Virus record (IMG/VR): IMGVR_UViG_3300045051_000446
Location: 1-38,103 of that record
Length of the DNA stretch: 38,103 nt
Strand: one strand, 5' to 3'
Source of the DNA: a virus
Translations under genes and position numbers: made by a program
Shown here: piece after piece, positions 1-6,316 of the stretch
Numbering within the stretch: the first letter of the stretch is position 1
Layout: each line of letters begins with the position of its first letter
The notes under the pieces: model-generated
The model's input: the letters and a program-made list of their open reading frames with translations, nothing else
Databases searched by the model: none
What the model was told of the DNA's origin: nothing

Positions 1-23
1 TGTTTATTGCAGGAGGAAATCCG

Positions 24-461
24 ATGTCAAAATACAGATTGATTAAATGCGAAATAAAAACCCCTGACAGCCTGATCAAGGCACTGAATGACGTTGGGTG
101 TGCTTACACTCGCTCTCAGGATCTGCGCAAAAACGAAGCCAAGCTGGATACGAATTGGACCCGATGGGGAGGGAAGAGTCAGGAAGTCGCAATCGCTATT
201 CAGAGAAATCATCTAGCAAATGCGACAGGTACCAGTTCGGTTATGGACGGCATCGGCTTTGCCTGGAATGGGAATGGGTACGATCTGATCCAGGATAAGC
301 ACGATGTAAGCAACCTGAAAGTCACGGAGTTTTTGAATAAGCTCAACCAGCGCTATTCGTACCACGAGGCGATGCGCCTGGCGCGCATGAATGGGTACAC
401 CGTCAAGTCGTCAACTTCCGAAAATGGGAAGATCCGCGTTGTTCTTCAAAAGGTAGGGTAA
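24..461 (+). CDS. DUF1257 (Ycf35-like) protein
   Basis: This 145-residue protein resembles the DUF1257/Ycf35 family: N-terminal S-K-Y-R-L-I-K-C-E-I-K, a stretch about a single long side helix, and the central G-T-S-S-V-M-D-G-I-G-F-A-W-N-G-N-G-Y-D-L-I core (about 67-89) typical of the family. The biochemical role of DUF1257 is not established; in cyanobacteria and plastids it is known as Ycf35 and is often encoded with a DUF2997 protein and an AAA ATPase. A strong AGGAGG at 11-16 sets the ATG. The next gene begins 1 bp after its stop and a DUF2997 gene follows, so this is an operon whose upstream part lies left of the window. Family call is from recognisable motifs only. Confidence 0.75.
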   Translation: MSKYRLIKCEIKTPDSLIKALNDVGCAYTRSQDLRKNEAKLDTNWTRWGGKSQEVAIAIQRNHLANATGTSSVMDGIGFAWNGNGYDLIQDKHDVSNLKVTEFLNKLNQRYSYHEAMRLARMNGYTVKSSTSENGKIRVVLQKVG

Positions 462-462
462 T

Positions 463-693
463 ATGCCATACTGTATCGTCAAGAAAACCAGCGCCAAAGA
501 AAGCGCCCTATTGACCGTCAACGGGAAAACCGTCGCTTTCCAGACCAAGCTGGATGCGAAAAAGTTTCTTGCCAATCAAGGCGTGTACTGCCTGGTTGGC
601 TACTCGTTCCCAGAGATCGAGCTCACCCCGGAAGAGATCGATCCAGTTTTAGAAGCGGAGGTTCCGAATGTTGAGCAAGAGCCAGTCGCATGA
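463..693 (+). CDS. small hypothetical protein between DUF1257 and DUF2997
   Basis: A 76-residue protein I do not recognise. It is preceded by a purine-rich AGGTAGGG next to the stop of the DUF1257 gene, leaving only one base between the two genes, so translation is probably coupled. The N-terminal half is basic and beta-like (residues 1-50), and the last 25 residues are acidic (E-L-T-P-E-E-I and E-A-E-V). Its 3' end overlaps the DUF2997 start by 26 bp. Position in the operon suggests it works with the two DUF proteins, but no function can be given. It may be a small substrate or adaptor specific to this lineage; that is inference. Confidence 0.65.
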   Translation: MPYCIVKKTSAKESALLTVNGKTVAFQTKLDAKKFLANQGVYCLVGYSFPEIELTPEEIDPVLEAEVPNVEQEPVA

Positions 694-868
694 AGTTGTG
701 CTTGAGATCGATGAAGCCGGCAAGGTTTCAACTACGGTTCATGGGGTGGACGGCCCGGCCTGCGGAGACCTGACCAAATGGCTTGAGCAGCTCGGCGTGG
801 TCGAAGTGGACAGCCCGACGGACGATTATCGCAAGCAGGGCAGGCAGGGGATTACGATCAGCCGCTAA
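668..868 (+). CDS. DUF2997 family protein
   Basis: A 66-residue protein matching the DUF2997 pattern: a short beta strand, then G-K-V-S-T-T-V-H-G-V-D-G-P-A-C (16-32), then L-T-K-W-L-E-Q-L-G-V-V (35-45). The G-x-x-G-x-x-C stretch followed by an amphipathic helix is the family's hallmark. DUF2997 genes commonly accompany DUF1257 genes; no biochemical function is established. The ATG at 668 has GGAGG at 657-661 and lies inside the end of the preceding gene. A terminator begins 2 bp after the stop, so this is the last gene of the operon. Confidence 0.7.
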   Translation: MLSKSQSHEVVLEIDEAGKVSTTVHGVDGPACGDLTKWLEQLGVVEVDSPTDDYRKQGRQGITISR

Positions 869-870
869 AA

Positions 871-906
871 TCAAAAGACGGACTGCGCAAACAGTCCGTC
901 TTTTGA
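871..906 (+). terminator. intrinsic terminator of the DUF1257/DUF2997 operon
   Basis: A perfect 15-bp inverted repeat (871-885 with 892-906) encloses a 6-base loop. The stem ends in TTTTGA on the right and begins TCAAAAG on the left, so it has U-rich ends in both directions and could stop transcription from either side, including read-through leftward from beyond the integrase. Confidence 0.9.
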
Positions 907-978
907 TTCTGCATTCAACATCTTTGGAGGGGGTGAAGTAATTATACCGTTGTAATATGCCGGCACGGGTGTTTTGTC

Positions 979-1006
979 CTATAATCTTACTTAAACAATG
1001 TCACAG
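979..1006 (+). promoter_or_regulatory. 28-bp operator-like repeat S1 overlapping a -10 box
   Basis: The element starts CTATAATC, continues TTACTTAAACAA and ends TGTCACAG, matching the dispersed 28-bp family described in the findings. Its left arm contains TATAAT (980-985), a consensus -10; I see no good -35 at normal spacing. Its right end runs into CACAGGAGA, the ribosome site of the PH-like gene. A protein bound here would block transcription of that gene. Confidence 0.65.
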
Positions 1007-1016
1007 GAGAAAACCA

Positions 1017-1277
1017 ATGGCCGATGAACCGCTGTACAAAAAGTACGTTACCAAATTCCAGGGGATTGAAGTTTGGCCCAATCGCGTTGTGGTTTCCACA
1101 GGCACGTTTACTAAGACCGAACAGACAATCCTCATGCGCTCCATTACCGGGGTAGAGCTCAAGGGCCCGGCGAAGTTTTTGCACATCACCGACTCGGGCG
1201 GCAAGGTATACAAAGAGACGTTCATGGCCGGAAAAATCGCGGAAGAGGCGTATAAGGCGATTATGAGCGTGATGTAA
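1017..1277 (+). CDS. small PH-like domain protein
   Basis: I choose the ATG at 1017 (86 residues) because AGGAGA lies 6 bp upstream; the longer frame from 957 would run through the promoter and operator. The sequence has the look of a minimal bacterial PH domain: beta strands with F-Q-G-I-E-V-W-P-N-R-V-V-V-S (14-27), a hydrophobic I-L-M-R-S-I-T-G-V-E-L strand pair, and a C-terminal amphipathic helix (I-A-E-E-A-Y-K-A-I-M). Such domains often bind lipid or partner proteins. It is transcribed alone, opposite to the integrase and ending 8 bp from its stop, like a phage 'moron' gene. Role unknown; family call is moderate. Confidence 0.6.
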   Translation: MADEPLYKKYVTKFQGIEVWPNRVVVSTGTFTKTEQTILMRSITGVELKGPAKFLHITDSGGKVYKETFMAGKIAEEAYKAIMSVM

Positions 1278-1285
1278 TGGGGGAT

Positions 1286-2227
1286 CTACCGGTCAAATAC
1301 ATCCCGGTAAGCCGCCTCCAAATCCTCATCATAAATCTTCGCGTAGATGCGGGTTGAATGCGGTGAGGAATGCCCGAGCAGATCCTGGACTGTCGCCAGA
1401 TTGCCGGTTTTGCGCAGCGCCTCAATTGCGAAGGCATGCCGGAAATAGTGGGGCGACCAGTGAGCTGGATCAATCCCGGCAAGTTTGGCAATGCTATCAA
1501 CCACGTTTCGAACGGTTGTGGTCGTGATCGCGTCGCGCCTCTTTCCGGCCCCCTTATCATGCCGACAGAACAACGGATCGGTTTTACCGGCATAACCGCG
1601 AGCGTCCCAGTAGGCGCGGATTGCCTCAGCCGTAGATTTGTTAAAGTATATTTTTCGTTGCTTGTCTCCCTTTGCGTTGGAAACATAGGCCACGCGCTGG
1701 TTCAGGTCGACATCTTTCACGGTCAGGGAGCGCACCTCGTTATTGCGCAGCCCAGTTGAATATAAGAAGCGGATCAGGGCAATATCTCGCTGTTTGCGCG
1801 GTTCGGGTTCGTTGATGGTCTCTACCGCCGAAAGCAGAGCCTCGGCGTAGCCCTTTTCGGGTGTACGGGTGAATTTCTGCCCTTTGCGATATTGCGCTTC
1901 CTCAATTCGGTCCTGGTATTGCGCCATCTCGTTCGGCGTTGGCGTGATTACGTTATTTGCCAGCAACCAGCGAAAAAACCGCTTCATGCCGGCTACATAA
2001 ATTCCGGCCGTCGCACGGTTAGTGCTGTGTTTTCCAATCCAACCAACAAACCCCGTGAAATAAGTGGCTTTCAATTCAGCCGCATCAACTTTGTATGGAT
2101 CAAATCGGATCTCGCGCATGTAATCCAGGAAATGATTTAGCCCATTCCGATACGTCCTGACGGTGTTTCCTGAGCGAATAGAGGATAGGCTTTCCAGACT
2201 GCTTTCTACCGCTTCAGCTATGTTCAT
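1286..2227 (-). CDS. int: tyrosine recombinase (phage integrase)
   Basis: This 313-residue protein has an N-terminal SAM-like core-binding domain (about 1-115) and a C-terminal catalytic domain. The catalytic set is visible: R161 (T-G-L-R), K186 (A-K-G-D-K), H260 and R263 (S-P-H-Y-F-R-H), H286 (L-L-G-H-S-S) and Y295 (T-R-I-Y). It would cut and rejoin DNA at attP/attB for phage integration and excision. It also resembles XerC/D-type enzymes, but its place at the end of a phage late region argues for an integrase. No excisionase gene is seen nearby. It has its own promoter (-10 at 2284-2289) and an operator-like repeat upstream. Confidence 0.93.
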   Translation of the reverse strand: MNIAEAVESSLESLSSIRSGNTVRTYRNGLNHFLDYMREIRFDPYKVDAAELKATYFTGFVGWIGKHSTNRATAGIYVAGMKRFFRWLLANNVITPTPNEMAQYQDRIEEAQYRKGQKFTRTPEKGYAEALLSAVETINEPEPRKQRDIALIRFLYSTGLRNNEVRSLTVKDVDLNQRVAYVSNAKGDKQRKIYFNKSTAEAIRAYWDARGYAGKTDPLFCRHDKGAGKRRDAITTTTVRNVVDSIAKLAGIDPAHWSPHYFRHAFAIEALRKTGNLATVQDLLGHSSPHSTRIYAKIYDEDLEAAYRDVFDR

Positions 2228-2283
2228 TGTATTTCCCTTTCGTGTTTGCGTTTACATACGTAAAGAAAAGCATAAGTAAAAAG

Positions 2284-2314
2284 ATTGTAACGCGCCTAGA
2301 TCATCCATTCTAGG
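2284..2314 (-). promoter_or_regulatory. integrase promoter with overlapping inverted repeat
   Basis: On the minus strand GCGCGTTACAATC places TACAAT at 2284-2289 as the -10. The -35 region is weak (TAGAAT at 17 bp). A CCTAGA-N8-TCTAGG inverted repeat (2295-2314) lies exactly between and over the -35, so a bound protein would block the promoter. The leader to the integrase ATG is about 50 bases and AT-rich, including TTTACATACGTAAA. Confidence 0.5.
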
Positions 2315-2321
2315 AATTTCT

Positions 2322-2349
2322 CTAAGCCGTTATCATAACAAATCGATAG
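2322..2349 (-). promoter_or_regulatory. 28-bp operator-like repeat S2
   Basis: Read on the minus strand it starts CTATCGATTT, has the core GTTATGATAAC (a perfect palindrome) and ends GGCTTAG. It shares 17 identical bases with the repeat upstream of the FtsK-like gene (36354-36370). It lies upstream of the integrase promoter and just past the late terminator. Confidence 0.6.
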
Positions 2350-2354
2350 AAACA

Positions 2355-2385
2355 AAAACCCCCAGGCCAGCCCGCCCGGGGGTTT
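2355..2385 (-). terminator. intrinsic terminator of the late operon
   Basis: Minus-strand reading gives AAAACCCCC, a GC-rich loop region, then GGGGGTTTTTG. It lies 20 bp after the endolysin stop and would end the leftward structural transcript before it enters the integrase region. The stem is nearly symmetric, so weak rightward action is possible. Confidence 0.85.
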
Positions 2386-2405
2386 TCTCGTTCACCAGCC
2401 GGCGC

Positions 2406-4406
2406 TTATACCGGCCCGGTTGTATTGTGTATATGCGTCTTCAGCGCCGCCAAATCCTTTTCAACCACGACCAGGCGCGCTAGGATCGCAGCCAGATCGG
2501 CATCTGGTTTTGTTTCGGGAACAACCACACTGAGCAATGCCTTGGCCGACTCGTTTCCGGCGGCGTCAAATGCCGCGACGCCGTAGAGATGCGTGCCCGG
2601 TGTTTGACTGCCAAGGGCCGCGGTCAGGCCGGTTGTCGCCAGTGCCTTGAGCCCATCCTGGTACACCTGGTACCCGGCTACCCCTACCCCATCGGTTGAC
2701 TTTGCCCAGGTTAGAACAACGGTTCCATTACTGACCGATGCCGCGAGATTGGCCGGCACGCTGGGTGGGGTAATATCCGCATTTGCCGCGGGGAAGTTGA
2801 AATACGCATCGAAGTGCTTCCCATCCCCTCCCCCCCACAGGATCAGGCGGAACAGGGCCGGCGCGCCCGCGGCGTCCTTGACTGCGCTATGTTTGATCCA
2901 GGCAATCTCCCACCCGCTCCATTTGGTTTTGTTGCCAAAGTAGAGGAAGTAGGACTGCTCATTGACATCGACGTTGTTGATCCTGACATAGGTTATCGCC
3001 GGGTCAGTCACATCGGCAATTACACCGTGAAGATCGCCCGAAGCGGTAATCCCCGTCTTTTTTGGCCGGGCCAGGAAGAGCGGAATTACCGCTTGGCCCT
3101 TATCCATCCATTCCATCTGCGACCGGTAGGAAACCCCACTAGAGTCGCGCTTATCCAGGAACCACTGCCCGGTGCGAATTCCCCCCACCAGGCCGTGGGC
3201 ATCCCACAGCGCGTTATAGACGTTTTCCACGTCCTGCGAAAACATATTCGCAACGCACGTGATATCGATCACGGACTGCTTCCAGGTGTTGCGTTCCAGA
3301 TTGAGGAACAGCGCCCCGCCCCGGGCCGGCTTCAGCCCGCCCGAGATAAGCTGGTTGATATGACGCAAGGTCACGCTTCCGTTGTAGCCATTGACCGAAT
3401 CTAGCATTGCGTTGAAGTCATAGTCGATCAGGACCCGCAGCCCCGCGGCGGTTGCGGCGCGGAACCATGCCCCAAATTTGACATTCGGTAGATAAGACGC
3501 ATCGGGCTGATCGTAATTCAGAACGCCGTCCGATGTGCCGCAGCGTAAAAGCACGGCATGCACGCCGGCGCCCTTCAGCGCCGCAAAATCAACCTGGTCG
3601 ACTTTGGCGTTCGTCCCGATCGGATCAAACGCGGCAATCAAAGCATTGGACTCCCACATGGATTTACCCTCCGGTGTACCACCACAAAAAATATCCAGCT
3701 CCGTCTCCGTCATCTGCACGAAGTCGGCATCAACCTCTTTGCTTTCCACGCCCATCTTGATCCCGTCCCAGATCCCGGCCTGCCAGATGAGCCACTTGCG
3801 CCACTGTCCATAGGTATTCGGTCTCCAACCAGATCGCTCGATATATTCCTCGAGCGTATACCCCGCGGGGACAGACGGCCAGGCCGCGACCCATAGATCC
3901 AATTCGCGCAGCCAGTCCGGAAGGTCGACCAGGACCCCATCCTTACTGCGTAGATAATGGATCATAGCCGGATTGAGATACGCGCCGGCGCGCATCCCCA
4001 GGCCGTCCGAGATCGTTTTGGTATAGGTTTCGATCGCCGATAAAACCGTCAGGCGCGGCGGGAGAACGGGCCAGCTTGGCAGCGGGCGTTCGAAATCGCC
4101 CCACACCACGGGAAATTCCCCTGGGTCCTCTTTCAGCGCCGCGACAAAAGCCGCGGCCTGGGTTTTTGCGCCCGGGTTTCCGGCGCGGTAATCCCAGAAG
4201 CCATATCCGCCGCGCAGATAGCCGGCCTGTTTTTCTGCCTGCCAATTGCGCACGAAATCCGCATCGATCTTGTCCGAGAACGTCGCCCGGTTGATGATCA
4301 GGCGGACGCCGTTTTCCCTGGGTTTATTCCAATCGATATCCCCTGGAATATCCGGGGTTTCCTGCCAGGTTGAAATATCCAGGGCCTTCGCCCAGTTCAT
4401 TGCCAT
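2406..4406 (-). CDS. endolysin-like protein: tandem GH25-like domains plus FN3
   Basis: A 666-residue protein at the end of the tail module. Residues 5-245 resemble a GH25 (Chalaropsis-type) muramidase: A-L-D-I-S-T-W-Q with D10, and V-V-W-G-D-F-E with D104 and E106, then W-V-A-A-W and a closing V-D-A-D-F. Residues 255-480 look like a second, degenerate copy (A-F-D-P-I-G, V-L-I-D-Y-D, F-L-N-L-E-R). A fibronectin III domain (about 546-630) and a short coiled coil (635-658) follow. No signal peptide is visible. The ATG follows the previous stop directly, with GGAGG upstream. It could be a free lysin or a virion-associated wall hydrolase; the FN3 and coiled-coil tail and its position after tail genes keep both open. 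Confidence 0.8.
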   Translation of the reverse strand: MAMNWAKALDISTWQETPDIPGDIDWNKPRENGVRLIINRATFSDKIDADFVRNWQAEKQAGYLRGGYGFWDYRAGNPGAKTQAAAFVAALKEDPGEFPVVWGDFERPLPSWPVLPPRLTVLSAIETYTKTISDGLGMRAGAYLNPAMIHYLRSKDGVLVDLPDWLRELDLWVAAWPSVPAGYTLEEYIERSGWRPNTYGQWRKWLIWQAGIWDGIKMGVESKEVDADFVQMTETELDIFCGGTPEGKSMWESNALIAAFDPIGTNAKVDQVDFAALKGAGVHAVLLRCGTSDGVLNYDQPDASYLPNVKFGAWFRAATAAGLRVLIDYDFNAMLDSVNGYNGSVTLRHINQLISGGLKPARGGALFLNLERNTWKQSVIDITCVANMFSQDVENVYNALWDAHGLVGGIRTGQWFLDKRDSSGVSYRSQMEWMDKGQAVIPLFLARPKKTGITASGDLHGVIADVTDPAITYVRINNVDVNEQSYFLYFGNKTKWSGWEIAWIKHSAVKDAAGAPALFRLILWGGGDGKHFDAYFNFPAANADITPPSVPANLAASVSNGTVVLTWAKSTDGVGVAGYQVYQDGLKALATTGLTAALGSQTPGTHLYGVAAFDAAGNESAKALLSVVVPETKPDADLAAILARLVVVEKDLAALKTHIHNTTGPV

Positions 4407-5180
4407 TTATCCTCCGAATATCGGGCGGGTTTGTTCGTAAAGATTCTCGATCACCGCATCTGGCAGCGCGGATGCGCACAGGAACGGGAACGCGACCGAT
4501 CCCGCCGAAAACGTCGCGGCGACGTTGCGCCGGCCAATTTCGAACTGCGCAGTCGAGCTGAAGATACTGGCAATAATCGCGGTTGTGTTGACGTTCTTCT
4601 CTGTATTGAGCCAGAGCGCCACCTCCGTCGATGCTGTAAAGCGCGCGGCGATAAAATACCAGTTTCCCGGCGTCATTGCGCCGGCGGTATTTACGCCAAC
4701 CGCCCCACCCGCCGTCCCGTCGCTGGAGACCTGAAACGTCAGGCCGCTGCTTGCATTTAGATAAATGATGTAACTGCGCTGATTTCCGGTTGAATTGTGC
4801 TTCCCGATCAGCCCTTCCAGCGCCGCGGTGCCTAGCGCGGATGGATTGAACCACAGTCCCATCGTCAGATTGCCGGTGATATTCAGCCCCGCCTCACTCG
4901 CCCGCGAGAGATAGCGGGTCGACCCATTCAGGACCGCGACCGGAGCCAGGCCATTTAGACCATAGACCACGCTATTACTGGTCAGCGTCCGGCCTTGCCC
5001 GGAAAGGTCAAAGGGATTATTCGACTCGTTCAAGCTCGACAGCGGCCAAAATCCACGCAGCACAAATAACGACAGATAGGTACTGATGGAGATCCCCATC
5101 GAAAAACCGGGATCGTACCGCAGTTGAAAATCAGAGGAGAGGAGCTGCACCAGCTCTGCGTTGCGCGCCTGGACCGTCAT
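4407..5180 (-). CDS. LamG/concanavalin-like tail-tip protein
   Basis: The 257-residue protein has an N-terminal anchor of about 45 residues and a LamG-like jelly roll (about 45-250): G-F-W-P-L-S-S-L-N near the start, F-D-L-S-G-Q-G-R-T-L, L-T-M-G-L-W-F-N-P, G-N-W-Y-F-I-A-A-R-F and a closing I-G-R-R-N. Such domains bind glycans or proteins at the cell surface. It starts 2 bp after the upstream tail gene with GGGAGGG as ribosome site and overlaps nothing. It probably is a receptor-binding or tail-fibre component; this is inferred from fold and place. Confidence 0.7.
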   Translation of the reverse strand: MTVQARNAELVQLLSSDFQLRYDPGFSMGISISTYLSLFVLRGFWPLSSLNESNNPFDLSGQGRTLTSNSVVYGLNGLAPVAVLNGSTRYLSRASEAGLNITGNLTMGLWFNPSALGTAALEGLIGKHNSTGNQRSYIIYLNASSGLTFQVSSDGTAGGAVGVNTAGAMTPGNWYFIAARFTASTEVALWLNTEKNVNTTAIIASIFSSTAQFEIGRRNVAATFSAGSVAFPFLCASALPDAVIENLYEQTRPIFGG

Positions 5181-5182
5181 GG

Positions 5183-6313
5183 TTATATCCCTCCCAGGCC
5201 CATGCGGGCGAGGATCTGCGGCGCGCGCATGACCCGGCTTCCCTCCAGGGACAGCCCAGCCGGCGCGGTATAGGTCATGCTTTCGATGAACATCGAGCGC
5301 GGGTCAGACTTCAGGGCACTGCCAGGCAAAGCCTTGCCAACCAGGAAGTCGTTATAGAACAGCCAGCGCCCAGGCAGGACGTTATAGAGCGAGACCCGAG
5401 CCCCGCCCATTGTCAGCAGCTCCTGGGTGGAAATCCGGAACTGGTATTCGTAGGTGGTCTGGATTTGCTGGTAAGAAATGACCCGGTCTTTATAGACCCC
5501 GATCAGATAGCGGACCAGATACGCCCCGCCCTTCGAGGCAATCGAGGTCAGCACGTCCCAGGCTTTGCGGTTCTGGTTGTCATACACCGGGATCGCCAGG
5601 GTATTGGTTGCAATCTGGGAGTGATCAGTGGAAAACAGCGCGTTGGGATCGAGGGCCAGCACGCCCAGGATGGTGTTCGTCGCCGTCGCCGTTCCGCTCC
5701 CGGTATTGTTGTAAATATATTTATTCAGGTAGGCATAATATCCGGTGCATTTCAGGGTAATACTTGGCGCGGCCGAGTCCAGGGAGAGCGTCTGGTTGAT
5801 CACCGGATCTTTCAAGTCGCCAATCAGGACATCGCGCAAGGTGGACGCCGTTGCGGTAACAACCGACCCGGCGGAATATACGCCTTGCAAGATCCCATAC
5901 AGCGCCTGGGACGCGGCGTTGTTTGCCGCAGTCAAGAGGGTTGGTTTGCCGGCTACGGGCGGGGAAACGCTGGTATTGAGGGGTGAGTACTGAATGGAAA
6001 GCCGGTTACAGATATCCATCACCGGCCCGCGCTCAATCGAGCGCCCGCCGTAGCGGATGGACAGCGCGTCGACAAAGCCCTCCCAGATCACCCCGCCCGA
6101 TTCGTCTGTGACAATCACGTCGCGGGCCAGGCCGTTTTCAAGCCAATCTTCCACATCGATCTGCCCCGCGCTCAGCGTAATCGTTGCTTCTTTGTACCCA
6201 CCAACGGCCCCGATGGTGTGCGTGTACCCGGTAATGCTATCCGAGTAGTCTTTGATGACTTTGCGCGGGCCCTGGAAAAACGGCGTACGGATGGTAACGA
6301 TGATCCCTTCCAT
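5183..6313 (-). CDS. minor tail / tail hub-like protein
   Basis: A 376-residue protein between the distal-tail-like gene and the LamG gene. The N-terminal third is beta-rich (A-T-I-T-L-S-A, V-I-W-E-G-F-V-D-A-L-S-I-R-Y-G), as in tail hub (gp27/Tal-like) beta domains that describe a coordinate-type insertion. The middle has an alpha/beta segment with R-K-A-W-D-V-L-T-S-I-A-S-K-G-G, again seen in hub proteins. I recognise no enzyme motif. It most likely is the tip or baseplate hub subunit; the exact family is uncertain. The start ATG lies 3 bp after the upstream stop. Confidence 0.6.
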   Translation of the reverse strand: MEGIIVTIRTPFFQGPRKVIKDYSDSITGYTHTIGAVGGYKEATITLSAGQIDVEDWLENGLARDVIVTDESGGVIWEGFVDALSIRYGGRSIERGPVMDICNRLSIQYSPLNTSVSPPVAGKPTLLTAANNAASQALYGILQGVYSAGSVVTATASTLRDVLIGDLKDPVINQTLSLDSAAPSITLKCTGYYAYLNKYIYNNTGSGTATATNTILGVLALDPNALFSTDHSQIATNTLAIPVYDNQNRKAWDVLTSIASKGGAYLVRYLIGVYKDRVISYQQIQTTYEYQFRISTQELLTMGGARVSLYNVLPGRWLFYNDFLVGKALPGSALKSDPRSMFIESMTYTAPAGLSLEGSRVMRAPQILARMGLGGI

Positions 6314-6316
6314 GAT

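Noticed and set aside
957-1016. Longer start for the PH-like gene
   Set aside because: The added residues are encoded by the promoter and operator, and the ribosome site fits the ATG at 1017.
1621-1660. Additional 28-bp family copy in the integrase gene (GATTTGTTAAAGTA)
   Set aside because: Only part of the core matches and the arms do not fit, so it is likely chance.
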